A stretch of DNA of 36,277 nucleotides from Stutzerimonas stutzeri (lineage in GTDB: Bacteria; Pseudomonadota; Gammaproteobacteria; Pseudomonadales; Pseudomonadaceae), in the NCBI RefSeq assembly GCF_024448935.1, contig NZ_JAMOIE010000050.1, positions 1 to 36,277 of the forward strand. The letters are read 5' to 3'. This document shows positions 17,839-32,366 of this stretch, one piece after another. Both the position numbers and the translations under genes were made by a program. Under the pieces are notes generated by a model. The model did no database searches and was not told where the DNA came from. It was given only the letters and a program-made list of their open reading frames with translations. The first letter of the stretch is position 1. Each line of letters opens with the position of its first letter.

Positions 17839-18025
17839 TTTTCTTGAAATATCCCGCCTGTCTTAGTCCAAAACATTCCTGCTCTTCACAAAGCACTTTA
17901 ACTTCGAAGTGCAGGCTTCTGCGTTTGCTGAATATCTCTGTCAGTTATCCCTTCCGGTTTAGCGTTTATCTCCGTTTCGGTTGCTAAATTCCCGTCGCAC
18001 AAGGGTTTTTCCCGTCAGGCGTACC
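17839..18025. other. Intergenic spacer between rnpB and the dcw promoter
   Basis: AT-richer than its surroundings, with no supported gene. CTTTTCTT right after the RNase P P1 helix may terminate rnpB. A hairpin lies at 17893-17898/17907-17912 (GCACTT and AAGTGC) with the palindrome ACTTCGAAGT inside its 3' part; its role is unknown. Confidence 0.45.
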
Positions 18026-18055
18026 TTGACGGTGGGGCTGCTGCATTTCTATAGT
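18026..18055 (+). promoter_or_regulatory. Main promoter of the dcw cluster (Pmra)
   Basis: TTGACG (18026-18031) and TATAGT (18050-18055), each five of six to consensus, with an 18-base spacer. Transcription would start near 18062, immediately before the MraZ boxes and about 68 bases before mraZ. Confidence 0.75.
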
Positions 18056-18061
18056 GCGCAC

Positions 18062-18099
18062 AAGTGGTAGAAAGTGGAACGAAGTGGGTATTTATGGGC
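18062..18099 (+). promoter_or_regulatory. MraZ operator: phased TGG boxes
   Basis: AAGTGG occurs at 18062, 18072 and 18082, and a fourth TGGGC box begins at 18095, all TGG triplets exactly ten bases apart (18065, 18075, 18085, 18095). This matches known MraZ sites (TGGGN repeats with five-base spacers in E. coli, AAAGTG-type repeats in Mycoplasma). Position at the start site implies autorepression of the cluster. Confidence 0.75.
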
Positions 18100-18129
18100 A
18101 TGGAAAGCTAAATCAGGGGAAGCGCAACC

Positions 18130-18585
18130 GTGTTTCGCGGAGCAAACGCCATCAGTCTCGATACCAAAGGCCGGCTAGCCATGCCCAGCCGGTATCGTGA
18201 CGAGCTCGTTTCGCGCTGTGAGGGGCAGCTGATCATCACCATTGACGCCGTCGATCGTTGCCTCGGAATTTACCCGTTGCCGGAATGGGAGCAGATCGAA
18301 GCCAAGCTGCGCGAGCTGCCCTCCCTGAGAGAAGAAAGCCGTCGGCTGCAGCGCTTGCTGATTGGCAATGCGGTCGATCTGGAAATGGATGGTAATGGTC
18401 GCGTACTGGTGCCACCGCGTTTGCGCGAATACGCCGGTCTGGACAAGCGGGCCATGCTGGTCGGTCAACTGAACAAGTTCAGCCTGTGGAACGAGGACGA
18501 CTGGAACGCGCAAGCAGATGCGGACCTGGCGGCCATCAAACAACCCGGTGCTTTGCCGGAAGAATTGCGTGATCTAATCCTGTGA
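18130..18585 (+). CDS. mraZ: Transcriptional regulator MraZ
   Basis: DNA-binding protein of 151 residues with two AbrB-like swapped-hairpin domains that assembles into a ring and represses its own operon. The two repeats of the family signature are [14 protein letters not shown] (11-24) and [14 protein letters not shown] (87-100). Start is GTG, with GGGGA (18116-18120) upstream. It is the first gene of the dcw cluster and its stop overlaps the rsmH start (GTGA). Its presumed operator lies in its own leader. Confidence 0.97.
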   Translation: MFRGANAISLDTKGRLAMPSRYRDELVSRCEGQLIITIDAVDRCLGIYPLPEWEQIEAKLRELPSLREESRRLQRLLIGNAVDLEMDGNGRVLVPPRLREYAGLDKRAMLVGQLNKFSLWNEDDWNAQADADLAAIKQPGALPEELRDLIL

Positions 18586-19525
18586 GCCAGACCAGCAGCT
18601 ATAACCATGTGACCGTTTTGCTCGACGAGGCCGTCGCGGCACTCGCCGTGCGCCCGGATGGCCGCTATCTGGACGGGACCTTTGGGCGCGGCGGGCATAG
18701 CCGTCTGCTGTTGCGGCAGCTTGGGCCTGAAGGCTGCCTGCTGGGATTCGATAAAGACCCGCTGGCAATCGCTACGGGGCAAGCACTGGCGGCCGAGGAT
18801 GGCCGCTTTGTCGTTGTGCAGAGAAGTTTCGCCGAGCTGGGCGCAGAGCTCGCGCAGCGCGGCTGGACTGGCACATTGAGCGGTGTGCTGCTTGATCTTG
18901 GCGTGTCTTCGCCGCAGCTGGACGACCCCGAGCGTGGTTTCAGCTTTCTCAACGATGGCCCATTGGACATGCGCATGGACCCGAGTCGAGGGGTCAGCGC
19001 CGCCCAGTGGATCGCAACGGCCAGCGAAGACGATATCGCCCGGGTGCTCAGGGAGTACGGTGAGGAGCGCTTTGCCAAGCGCATGGCCCGCGCCGTGGTA
19101 CAGCGTCGGGCTGTGCAGCCTTTCGAGCGTACGGCGGATCTCGCCCAGGTGCTGACAGTGGCCAATCCCGCTTGGGAGAAAGGCAAGAACCCGGCGACAC
19201 GTGCCTTCCAGGGGCTGCGCATTTTCATCAATAACGAGCTTGGCGACCTGGAAGCAGGGCTTGCAGCCGCCCTTGAAGCGCTGGACGTCGGCGGCCGGCT
19301 GGTGGTCATCAGCTTTCACTCACTGGAAGACCGCATCGTCAAACAGTTCATGCGCCGGCATGCGAAAGGCGAGGCCGATACCTTGCCACGCGACCTCCCG
19401 ATCATCCCGGAGAAATTCGTGCCGCGCCTGAAGCTGCTGGGCAAACCGCAATATGCGTCGGCCGAAGAGGTCAAGGCGAACCCCCGTTCGCGCAGCGCAG
19501 TGATGCGTGTGGCGGAGAAGCTGCG

Positions 19526-19529
<4 letters not shown>
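18582..19529 (+). CDS. rsmH: 16S rRNA (cytosine1402-N4)-methyltransferase RsmH
   Basis: SAM-dependent enzyme that puts the N4 methyl group on C1402 of 16S rRNA; RsmI adds the 2'-O-methyl to the same base. 315 residues. Motifs are [12 protein letters not shown] (SAM binding, about 26-37), [28 protein letters not shown] and the C-terminal [20 protein letters not shown] start overlapping the mraZ stop by four bases; its own stop overlaps ftsL in the same way. Confidence 0.98.
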
Positions 19530-21542
<2,013 letters not shown>

Positions 21543-21543
<1 letters not shown>

Positions 21544-23006
21544 TGCCGATGCCGTTGAATCAGCTACTGCCTCAAGCTGCCAGCGATAGCCTCATTCGAG
21601 AGCTGACGCTGGACAGCCGCAAGGTCCGTCCGGGCGATTTGTTTCTGGCTGTGCCCGGTTACCAGCAAGACGGCCGCAGGCACATTGCAGATGCGATTGC
21701 CCACGGTGCGGCGGCTATCGCCTATGAGGCTGAAGGCGCTGCGAAAATGACTGCGACAAGCGCCGAGTTGGTCCCGGTTCGCAACCTGGCAGGGCAACTT
21801 TCGGCCATCGCCGGGCGCTTCTATGGCGAGCCAAGCCGCGGCCTGCACCTGGTCGGCGTTACCGGAACCAACGGCAAGACCAGCGTGACCTACCTGATTG
21901 CCCAGGCGCTGGATCGTCTGGGTGAGCGATGCGGGATCATTGGCACCCTCGGTACCGGCTTTCATGGAGAGTTGGTCCTCGGTCAGCACACCACGCCGGA
22001 TGCGATCGGCGTACAGGCCAACCTGGCGAGCCTGCGCAAGCAGGGCGCGCGCGCCGTGGCGATGGAGGTGTCCTCGCATGGCCTGGCGCAGGGACGAGTT
22101 GCCGCCCTGGCGTTCGATGTGGCGGTGTTTACCAATCTTTCCCGAGACCATCTGGATTATCACGGCTCCATGGAAGCCTACGGTGCGGTCAAGGCGCGGT
22201 TGTTCACCATGCCAGGGCTCAGCTGTCGGGTGATTAACCTGGACGACACCCTGGGACGTTCGCTCGCGGCGCAGCAGGCTGATTCACGACTGATCACCTA
22301 CAGTCTTGAAGATGCCTCGGCTTATCTGTACTGCCCTGAAGCGCGGCTGGACGATAGCGGAATCCATGCACGCCTGGTGACGCCCCAGGGTGAACGTTCG
22401 CTGCGTAGCCCGCTGCTCGGTCGGTTTAACGTCAGCAATGCGCTCGCGGCGGTAGGCGCTTTGCTGGGAATGAATTATCCGCTGGACGAAATTCTCGTGG
22501 CGCTGCGGGAAGTAGACGGCCCTGCCGGCCGCATGCAGCGGCTAGGTGGTGGTGATCGGCCGTTGGTCGTGGTCGATTATGCCCATACGCCCGATGCGCT
22601 GGAAAAGGTGCTGGGCGCCCTACGCCCGCATACCCGCGGCAAGTTGTTGTGTCTGTTCGGCTGTGGTGGCGACCGCGACCGTGGCAAGCGCCCGCTGATG
22701 GCTCAGGTTGCCGAGCGTTTGGCAGACCGGGTCACGGTCACTGATGACAATCCGCGCAATGAAGATCCGCTCCAGATCCTCGACGAGATTCGTGCAGGTT
22801 TCAGCGCACCCGAACACGCATTGTTTGTGCCGGGACGCGCCGCAGCCATTGCCCGCTGTATTGCAAGCAGCGGCATTGACGACGTGGTGTTGCTGGCCGG
22901 CAAGGGGCATGAGGACTACCAGGAAATAAAGGGCGAGCGCCTGCCATTCTCCGATCTCGAACAGGCCTCGACGGCCCTGGATGTCTGGGGGGTTTCCCAT
23001 GCTTGA
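21543..23006 (+). CDS. murE: UDP-MurNAc-tripeptide synthetase MurE (meso-Dap adding)
   Basis: Cytoplasmic ATP-dependent ligase that adds meso-diaminopimelate to UDP-MurNAc-L-Ala-D-Glu. 487 residues, typical Mur three-domain layout. P-loop GTNGKT at 108-113, central [10 protein letters not shown] and the DNPR motif at 402-405, which selects meso-Dap over lysine; this agrees with Gram-negative wall chemistry. The ATG shares one base with the ftsI stop, and the end overlaps murF by eight bases. Confidence 0.98.
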
Positions 23007-24375
23007 AGCCAAGCGTCTTGGTGCTCTGGTCGAGCCGTTGTCAGCCAGGTTGATCAGTGCCGATGCCGCGTTCAGCTCTGTCAGCACCGACAGCCGCGCA
23101 ATCGAGCCTGGGCAGCTTTTCATCGCGCTCAGCGGGCCTCGCTTCGACGGCCATGCCTACCTTGCGGACGTTGCCGCCAAGGGCGCCGTCGCCGCGCTGG
23201 TCGAGCGCCATGTGCCAGAGGTTTCGTTGCCTCAGCTGGTTGTTGCCGATAGCCGTATCGCTCTGGGCCAGCTGGGCGCATTGAACCGCAACGCGTTCAA
23301 CGGTCCGGTCGTGGCCATTACCGGCTCCAGTGGCAAGACCAGCGTCAAGGAACTGCTTGCCAGCATCCTGCGCGCTGTCTATGGCGGCGATGCGGTTCTC
23401 GCCACCCGCGGCAATCTGAACAACGATCTGGGCGTACCGCTCACGCTGCTGGAGTTGGGCGCGCAGCACCAGGCTGCGGTGATTGAGCTGGGCGCTTCAC
23501 ATGTCGGCGAAATTGCCTATACCGTCAGCCTGACTCGGCCAGATGTCAGCCTGATTACCAACGCGGGCACGGCTCATGTTGGTGAATTTGGTGGTCCGGA
23601 GAAAATCGTCGAGGCCAAGGGCGAGATTCTCGATGGCCTCGGCCCAAAGGGCGTTGCCGTGCTCAATCGTGACGACCGCGCCTATCCGGTTTGGCAGCGT
23701 CGAGTGGCGGGCAAGCGCGTGGTGAGCTTTGCGTTAACGAGTCCGCTGGCCGACATCCACCCCGCTTCGATTGCCTACGACCTTCGCGGCTGTCCCAATT
23801 TCGTTCTGACTGGGCCGACCGGGTCGGTGCGCGTCCAGCTGAACTTGCTCGGACGCCACAGCGTAGCCAATGCCCTGGCCGCCGCCGCGGCCGCCAGCGC
23901 GTTGGGGGTTTCGCGGCAGCACATCGTCGCCGGGCTCGAGAGCCTGCAGCCGGTGAAGGGGCGAGGCGTGGCGCAGATGCTGACTAACGGCGTGCGCCTC
24001 ATAGACGACACCTACAACGCCAATCCGGCATCCGTCTGCGCAGCCATTGACGTGCTGGCGGGCTTTGCCGGACGCACGGTGCTGGTGCTGGGTGACATGG
24101 GCGAGCTGGGCGCGTGGGCCGAGCAGGGGCACCGAGAGGTCGGCAGTTATGCCGCAGGCAAAGTGGACACCTTGTTTGCGGTCGGACCGCTGATGAAGCA
24201 TGCCGTCGATGCCTTTGGCCGTGGCGCGCGCCATTTCGCCGATCAGCAGAGCCTGATCGAGTCTTTGCGACTGGAGCAAGGCAATGCGACCACCATTTTG
24301 ATCAAGGGATCACGGAGCGCTGCGATGGACAAGGTCGTCGCAGCGCTTTCCGCGTCCGGCATGGAGAAACATTGA
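22999..24375 (+). CDS. murF: UDP-MurNAc-pentapeptide synthetase MurF
   Basis: Adds D-Ala-D-Ala to UDP-MurNAc-tripeptide, completing the cytoplasmic precursor. 458 residues from the ATG at 22999. The in-frame start at 22981 would add six residues and lacks family support. P-loop [10 protein letters not shown] begins at 109; [16 protein letters not shown] and [16 protein letters not shown] are MurF signatures. Overlaps murE by eight bases and mraY by one. Confidence 0.97.
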   Translation: MLEAKRLGALVEPLSARLISADAAFSSVSTDSRAIEPGQLFIALSGPRFDGHAYLADVAAKGAVAALVERHVPEVSLPQLVVADSRIALGQLGALNRNAFNGPVVAITGSSGKTSVKELLASILRAVYGGDAVLATRGNLNNDLGVPLTLLELGAQHQAAVIELGASHVGEIAYTVSLTRPDVSLITNAGTAHVGEFGGPEKIVEAKGEILDGLGPKGVAVLNRDDRAYPVWQRRVAGKRVVSFALTSPLADIHPASIAYDLRGCPNFVLTGPTGSVRVQLNLLGRHSVANALAAAAAASALGVSRQHIVAGLESLQPVKGRGVAQMLTNGVRLIDDTYNANPASVCAAIDVLAGFAGRTVLVLGDMGELGAWAEQGHREVGSYAAGKVDTLFAVGPLMKHAVDAFGRGARHFADQQSLIESLRLEQGNATTILIKGSRSAAMDKVVAALSASGMEKH

Positions 24376-25457
24376 TGCTGCTGCTGCTCGCCGAGTACCT
24401 GCAACAGTTCCACACGGGCTTCGCGGTCTTTCAATACCTGTCACTGCGTGGAATTCTTGGCGTACTGACCGCGCTGATCCTGTCGCTGTGGTTGGGACCC
24501 TGGCTGATCCGTACGCTTCAGCTGCGCCAAATCGGCCAGGCGGTACGCACCGATGGGCCCCAAACGCACCTGTCGAAATCCGGCACGCCAACCATGGGCG
24601 GGGCGCTGATCCTCAGCGCGATCGCCATGAGCACATTGCTCTGGGCCGATCTGTCTAATCGTTATGTTTGGGTAGTGCTGGCGGTGACCTTGCTGTTCGG
24701 TGCGATAGGTTGGGTCGACGACTACCGCAAGGTGATCGAGAAAAATTCTCGCGGCCTCCCGAGTCGCTGGAAATACTGCTGGCAGTCGGTCTTCGGTGGC
24801 GGCGCGGCGATCTTCCTTTATATGACCGCGCAGACCCCGGTCGAGACCACCTTGATACTGCCGCTGCTGAAGAACATCGAGATCCCGCTGGGGATCGGCT
24901 TCATCGTGCTGACCTATTTCGTCATCGTCGGCTCAAGCAATGCGGTAAACCTCACCGATGGGCTGGACGGCCTGGCGATCATGCCGACCGTGATGGTTGG
25001 GGGTGGTCTGGGCATCTTCTGCTACCTGTCGGGCAACGTGAATTTCGCCGATTACCTGCTGATTCCGTACGTACCGGGGGCCGGCGAACTGATCGTGTTC
25101 TGTGGTGCGCTGATCGGCGCCGGGCTCGGCTTTCTGTGGTTCAACACCTATCCAGCGCAGGTGTTCATGGGTGATGTGGGCGCCCTCGCGCTTGGCGCGG
25201 CCCTGGGCACCATTGCCGTGATCGTCCGGCAGGAGGTGGTGCTGTTCATCATGGGCGGGGTCTTCGTGATGGAAACCCTGTCGGTGATGATCCAGGTCGC
25301 CTCGTTCAAGCTCACAGGCAAGCGTGTGTTCCGCATGGCGCCGATCCATCACCACTTCGAACTCAAGGGCTGGCCCGAACCGCGGGTCATCGTGCGCTTC
25401 TGGATCATCACGGTGATCCTGGTGCTGGTCGGTCTCGCTACATTGAAATTGAGGTAA
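24375..25457 (+). CDS. mraY: Phospho-MurNAc-pentapeptide transferase MraY
   Basis: Integral membrane enzyme that moves phospho-MurNAc-pentapeptide to undecaprenyl phosphate, forming lipid I. 360 residues with about ten membrane helices. Catalytic motifs are D115-D116 in [18 protein letters not shown] near 195, the [11 protein letters not shown] segment and the histidine triplet in [11 protein letters not shown]. Starts in the murF stop. A six-base gap and GAGG at 25451-25454 lead into murD. Confidence 0.98.
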   Translation: MLLLLAEYLQQFHTGFAVFQYLSLRGILGVLTALILSLWLGPWLIRTLQLRQIGQAVRTDGPQTHLSKSGTPTMGGALILSAIAMSTLLWADLSNRYVWVVLAVTLLFGAIGWVDDYRKVIEKNSRGLPSRWKYCWQSVFGGGAAIFLYMTAQTPVETTLILPLLKNIEIPLGIGFIVLTYFVIVGSSNAVNLTDGLDGLAIMPTVMVGGGLGIFCYLSGNVNFADYLLIPYVPGAGELIVFCGALIGAGLGFLWFNTYPAQVFMGDVGALALGAALGTIAVIVRQEVVLFIMGGVFVMETLSVMIQVASFKLTGKRVFRMAPIHHHFELKGWPEPRVIVRFWIITVILVLVGLATLKLR

Positions 25458-25463
25458 TAAAGA

Positions 25464-26807
25464 GTGCTCATCGCTTCCGATCAGTTCCGCATCGTCGTCG
25501 GTCTCGGCAAGAGCGGCATGTCCCTGGTTCGCCACCTGGCGAGTCGCGGGGTGCCGTTTGCCGTCGCCGATACGCGTGCGAACCCACCGGAGCTGGGCAC
25601 TCTGCAAGCGCTGTACCCGAATGTCGAGGTTCGGTGTGGCGCGCTCGATCCGCGGTTCCTCAGTCGCGCCAGCGAGCTGTTGGTAAGTCCGGGCCTGCCG
25701 CTCAGCACGCCGGCATTGCAGGCCGCCGCGGCCAACGGAGTGAAGCTGTCCGGTGACATCGAACTGTTCGCGCGCGAAGCCATGGCGCCAATCGTGGCTA
25801 TCACCGGATCGAACGCGAAGAGCACGGTGACCAGCCTGGTCGGCGAAATGGCGGCTGCGGCCGGGCGCAAGGTGGCGGTCGGCGGGAACCTCGGAACGCC
25901 AGCGCTGGATCTGCTCAATGACGATGTCGAACTCTATATCCTCGAGCTGTCGAGCTTCCAGCTGGAGACGACGGATCAGCTGAATGCGGAGGTCGCCACC
26001 TGTCTGAACATCAGTGAAGACCACATGGATCGCTACGACGGGCTGCCGGCCTACCACCAGGCCAAGCATCGTATATTCCGCGGCGCACGCCAGGTTGTGA
26101 TCAACCGTGACGATCGCCTCAGTCGGCCGCTGGTTGCAGATGATCTGCCCAGCTGGTCCTTCGGTCTCGGCAAGCCTGATTTCAAGGGCTTCGGGTTGTT
26201 CGAGGAAAACGGCGAGAAGTATCTCGCCTTCCAGTTCGATGCACTGATGCCGGCCAACCAATTGAAGATGCCGGGGGCGCATAACCAGTCCAATGCGCTG
26301 GCGGCCTTGGCTCTCGGTCACGCTGTCGGCCTCCCGTTCGAGCCGATGCTGACGACCCTGCGAAACTTCGGCGGGCTGGCCCATCGCTGCCAATGGGTCG
26401 GTGAGCGCAAGGGCGTTAGCTACTACGACGATTCGAAGGCGACCAATGTCGGAGCTGCTCTGGCCGCAATCGATGGGCTGGGCAGCGACATCACGGGTGA
26501 GTTGGTGCTCATCGCCGGTGGTGATGGCAAGGGCGCCGATTTCTCGGCCCTGCACAGTCCGGTCTCGCATCAGTGCCGCGCCGTTGTCTTGCTGGGGCGC
26601 GATGCTCGGCAGCTCGCGGCTGCGCTTGAAGGGGCTGCACCCATCCACCGCGTCCAGACACTCCAGGACGCCGTAGAGCTGGCCGCCAAGCTGGCCCAGC
26701 CCGGCGATGCGGTGCTGCTGTCGCCGGCCTGTGCCAGTCTCGACATGTTCGAGAATTTCGAAGATCGCGGACGTCAGTTCGCCGCCGCGGTGGGGGCGCT
26801 CAGCTGA
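25464..26807 (+). CDS. murD: UDP-MurNAc-L-alanine:D-glutamate ligase MurD
   Basis: Adds D-glutamate to UDP-MurNAc-L-Ala in the cytoplasm. 447 residues. N-terminal Rossmann-like GLGKSGMS, then the P-loop GSNAKST at 115-121, in which Ala stands where E. coli MurD has Gly; I recall the same residue in P. aeruginosa MurD. ELSSFQLETT, HRCQWV, DDSKATN and LLSPACASLDMF are MurD signatures. Start is GTG at 25464, nine bases after GAGG. The stop overlaps ftsW. Confidence 0.97.
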   Translation: MLIASDQFRIVVGLGKSGMSLVRHLASRGVPFAVADTRANPPELGTLQALYPNVEVRCGALDPRFLSRASELLVSPGLPLSTPALQAAAANGVKLSGDIELFAREAMAPIVAITGSNAKSTVTSLVGEMAAAAGRKVAVGGNLGTPALDLLNDDVELYILELSSFQLETTDQLNAEVATCLNISEDHMDRYDGLPAYHQAKHRIFRGARQVVINRDDRLSRPLVADDLPSWSFGLGKPDFKGFGLFEENGEKYLAFQFDALMPANQLKMPGAHNQSNALAALALGHAVGLPFEPMLTTLRNFGGLAHRCQWVGERKGVSYYDDSKATNVGAALAAIDGLGSDITGELVLIAGGDGKGADFSALHSPVSHQCRAVVLLGRDARQLAAALEGAAPIHRVQTLQDAVELAAKLAQPGDAVLLSPACASLDMFENFEDRGRQFAAAVGALS

Positions 26808-28039
26808 TGCTGGCATTCTTGCGTAGTGCGCCTTCGCCCCTGTTCAGCCGTCGCGGTCTGGACCTCGACTTCCCGATGCTCGCCGGCTGCCTGGCGTTGT
26901 TGGGCCTTGGCTTGGTCATGATCACGTCCGCGTCCTCCGAAGTCGCGGCGGTGAATGCCGGCAATCCCATGTATTACATGATCCGCCACCTGGTGTACCT
27001 CCTGCTCGGGCTTGGTGCCGCAGCCTTGGTCCTGTTGCTGCCCCTCTCAGCCTGGCAGCGGATGGACTGGATGCTGCTGATCGGCGCCTTCGTGCTGTTG
27101 ATCCTGGTGTTGATTCCAGGCATCGGTCGCGAGGTGAACGGTTCCATGCGCTGGATCGGCTTCGGCGCCTTCAACCTGCAGCCATCGGAATTGGCCAAGC
27201 TGTTCGTCGTGGTTTACCTCGCCGGTTATCTGGTGCGCCGCCAGCAAGAGGTCCGCGAAAGCCTGTGGGGTTTCCTCAAGCCGTTTCTGGTTTTGCTTCC
27301 CATGGCCATGCTGCTCCTGCTTGAGCCGGACTTTGGGGCAACCGTGGTGATGATGGGTGCGGCGGTCGCCATGCTGTTCCTCGGGGGCGTCGGCCTGGTT
27401 CGATTCAGCCTGCTGGTTCTGCTCGCTGTCGGTGCGGTGTTCGTTCTGGTACAGACGCAGGAGTACCGACTGCAGCGGTTGATCACCTTCACCGATCCCT
27501 GGGCCGATCAGTACGGTGCGGGCTACCAGCTGACGCAGGCCTTGATCGCATTTGGGCGTGGTGAATGGCTGGGTGTCGGTCTCGGCAACAGCGTGCAAAA
27601 GCAGTTCTATCTGCCCGAGGCGCATACCGATTTCGTCTTTTCCGTGCTCGCCGAAGAGCTGGGTATGGTGGGCGCGCTGCTGACCATCCTGCTGTTCGCT
27701 TTCGTTGGTGTTCGCGCCCTGTACATCGGGCTTGCGGCCGAGCGGGCGCGTCAGTTCTTCGCTGCCTACATCGCCTGGGGCGTTGCGTTCCTTTGGCTCG
27801 GTCAGTTCCTGATCAACGTTGGCGTGAATATCGGGCTGTTGCCGACCAAGGGTCTGACCTTGCCGTTCCTGAGTTATGGCGGCAGCTCGCTGGTGGTGAC
27901 CTGCGCCAGCATGGCCTTGCTGCTGCGCATCGAGTGGGAAAGCCGCACGGTGCTGGGCAGTGAAGATGCCGAATTCAGCGAAGAGGATTTTGCCGAGGCG
28001 CCTGCACCCCAGGGCAAGGGGGTCGCGCATGGGCGGTAA
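26807..28039 (+). CDS. ftsW: Septal peptidoglycan glycosyltransferase FtsW
   Basis: SEDS-family polymerase of septal glycan, partner of FtsI. 410 residues with about ten membrane helices. A cytoplasmic N-terminus is followed by LGLVMITSASS; other SEDS features are GREVNGSMRWI, LQPSELAKL, LEPDFGA, the FVFSVLAEELG loop and the final LPFLSYGGSSL. The C-terminal tail is acidic (EDAEFSEEDFAEAP). ATG overlaps the murD stop by one base; the end overlaps murG by 11. Confidence 0.98.
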   Translation: MLAFLRSAPSPLFSRRGLDLDFPMLAGCLALLGLGLVMITSASSEVAAVNAGNPMYYMIRHLVYLLLGLGAAALVLLLPLSAWQRMDWMLLIGAFVLLILVLIPGIGREVNGSMRWIGFGAFNLQPSELAKLFVVVYLAGYLVRRQQEVRESLWGFLKPFLVLLPMAMLLLLEPDFGATVVMMGAAVAMLFLGGVGLVRFSLLVLLAVGAVFVLVQTQEYRLQRLITFTDPWADQYGAGYQLTQALIAFGRGEWLGVGLGNSVQKQFYLPEAHTDFVFSVLAEELGMVGALLTILLFAFVGVRALYIGLAAERARQFFAAYIAWGVAFLWLGQFLINVGVNIGLLPTKGLTLPFLSYGGSSLVVTCASMALLLRIEWESRTVLGSEDAEFSEEDFAEAPAPQGKGVAHGR

Positions 28040-29091
28040 TGTTTTGATCATGGCGGGCGGAACCGGGGGACATGTCTTCCCGGCGTTGGCCTGCGCTCAC
28101 GAGTTCCAGAGCCGCGGCTATAGCGTGCACTGGCTGGGCACGCCGCGAGGCATCGAAAACGAAGTGGTGCCTGCGGCTGGGTTGCCGCTGCACCTGATTC
28201 AGGTGAGCGGATTGCGTGGCAAGGGACTGGCGTCCTTGCTCAAGGCGCCGTTCCAGCTGCTGCGCTCGCTGGGTCAGGCGCGGCGCGTGATCCGCGAACT
28301 CCGTCCGGTTTGTGTGCTCGGGCTTGGCGGCTACGTGACGGGCCCGGGCGGGCTGGCCGCCAGGTTGGCAGGGGTCCCCTTGGTGATTCACGAGCAGAAC
28401 GCTGTCGCCGGAACGGCCAATCGCAGCCTGGTGCCCTTTGCGCAGCGCGTCTGCGAGGCGTTTCCGAATACATTCGGCGCAAGCTCGAAGCGTCGCACCA
28501 CCGGTAATCCCGTGCGCCATGAGTTGTTTCTCGAGACGCCGAGACAGACGCTGCTCGGCCGCCGCCCACGGCTGCTGGTGCTAGGCGGCAGCCTGGGTGC
28601 TGAACCGCTGAACAAGCTGTTGCCGGAGGCGCTCGCCCAGCTGCCTGGCGAGCTGCGTCCGGAGGTCTTCCATCAGGCGGGCAAGCAGCACGCCGAGATT
28701 ACTCAAGAGCGCTATGGCGCGGCGGGTGTCGACGCTGAGGTTGCCCCGTTCATAAAGGATATGGCGCGGGCTTATGCCTGGGCCGATCTGGTGATCTGCC
28801 GTTCCGGCGCGCTGACGGTGTGCGAGCTGGCGGCTGCCGGGCTGCCTTCGTTTCTGGTGCCACTGCCCCACGCGATCGATGACCACCAGACCCGTAACGC
28901 CGAATATCTGGCGAAGGAAGGCGCCGCCGTTCTTCTCCCTCAGGCAAAAACCGATGCTGCCGCCCTGGCCGCGCAGTTGACCGAGGTAATGATGCAGCCG
29001 GAAAAACTCAAGGCCATGGGCGCCGCGGCACGTCGCCTGGCTCGGCCGAACGCCACCCGAACCGTCGTCGATACCTGTCTGGAGGTGGCCC

Positions 29092-29099
<8 letters not shown>
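28029..29099 (+). CDS. murG: UDP-GlcNAc:lipid I N-acetylglucosaminyltransferase MurG
   Basis: Peripheral inner-membrane GT28 glycosyltransferase that makes lipid II from lipid I. 356 residues. The N-terminal G-loop is GGTGGH (10-15); [11 protein letters not shown] and HEQNAVAG follow, and the donor-site region [20 protein letters not shown] lies near 256. The start at 28029 matches family N-termini; the upstream in-frame codons lie inside ftsW. Overlaps murC by eight bases. Confidence 0.97.
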
Positions 29100-31493
<2,394 letters not shown>

Positions 31494-31496
31494 TCG

Positions 31497-32354
31497 ATGA
31501 TCACCACGCTGCGTCACACTCAACCCGCCACCGGCCGCGCTTCACGCCAGCCGGTACAGCGGGGTGCGAGCCGCCTGGTACAGCGCGAGCCGCTTTCGGC
31601 GCGCTTGCAGCGGCCGAGCCTGGGTTCGCTCAAGCGTGCCCTGTGGCCGGTCCTGTTGCTGGTCCTGGTCGTGGGGCTTTACCAACTGGGCGGCCATCTT
31701 GCGCCCTATGCCGACCGGCCGATCGCCAAGGTCAGCGTGCGGGGCGAGCTGACCTATGTCGATCAACAGGCGGTACAGGCACGCATGGCGCCGTTCGTCG
31801 AGGCCAGTTTCTTCAAGGTTGATCTCGACGCTTTGCGTCGCGACCTTGAGCAAATGCCGTGGATCGCACGTGTCGAGGCGCGCCGGATCTGGCCTGACGA
31901 GATCATGGTGCGGCTCGACGAACAGCTGCCTATCGCTCGCTGGGGCGATGAGGCGCTACTGAACAACAACGGTCAGGCCTTCGCGCCCAATGATCTGACA
32001 CGGTATGAACACTTGCCGCAATTGTATGGTCCGAAGCGGGCCCAGCAACGGGTCATGCAGCAGTATCAGATGCTCAGTCAGATGCTGCGGCCGCTCGGTT
32101 TTTCTATCGCCCGCCTGGAGTTGCGTGCGCGGGGCAGCTGGTTCGCGACGACCAAGCAGGGCGTTGAGCTGCTCCTGGGAAGAGACCAGATAATCGAAAA
32201 AATGCGGCGCTTCACTGCCATCTACCAGCAAGAGCTGGCGCAGGAGAGCGACAAAATTGCGCGGATCGACCTTCGCTACGCCAACGGCCTGGCCGTTGCG
32301 TGGCGGGAGCCGAGCCCGACCGCGACGGACGAAGCCGTCGTTGCGAAGAATTGA
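31497..32354 (+). CDS. ftsQ: Cell division protein FtsQ
   Basis: Bitopic divisome protein of 285 residues that holds FtsB and FtsL. A long basic cytoplasmic N-terminus (about 1-48) precedes one membrane helix (about 50-67), a POTRA domain starting [19 protein letters not shown] and the beta domain with [21 protein letters not shown]. The stop overlaps the Shine-Dalgarno of ftsA. Confidence 0.97.
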   Translation: MITTLRHTQPATGRASRQPVQRGASRLVQREPLSARLQRPSLGSLKRALWPVLLLVLVVGLYQLGGHLAPYADRPIAKVSVRGELTYVDQQAVQARMAPFVEASFFKVDLDALRRDLEQMPWIARVEARRIWPDEIMVRLDEQLPIARWGDEALLNNNGQAFAPNDLTRYEHLPQLYGPKRAQQRVMQQYQMLSQMLRPLGFSIARLELRARGSWFATTKQGVELLLGRDQIIEKMRRFTAIYQQELAQESDKIARIDLRYANGLAVAWREPSPTATDEAVVAKN

Positions 32355-32366
32355 GGAATGAAACAC

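Noticed and set aside
17893..17912. Hairpin at 17893-17912 as the rnpB terminator
   Set aside because: No T-run follows it; kept only as an unexplained palindrome.
24933..26816. A 627-codon open frame on the minus strand across mraY and murD
   Set aside because: It is antisense to two certain genes, has low-complexity His/Gln/Arg-rich composition and no recognisable domain; long antisense frames are common in high-GC codon usage.
32358..32366. Upstream ATG of ftsA as the true start
   Set aside because: The Shine-Dalgarno GAGGA abuts it directly; the ATG nine bases later has proper spacing and matches family N-termini.
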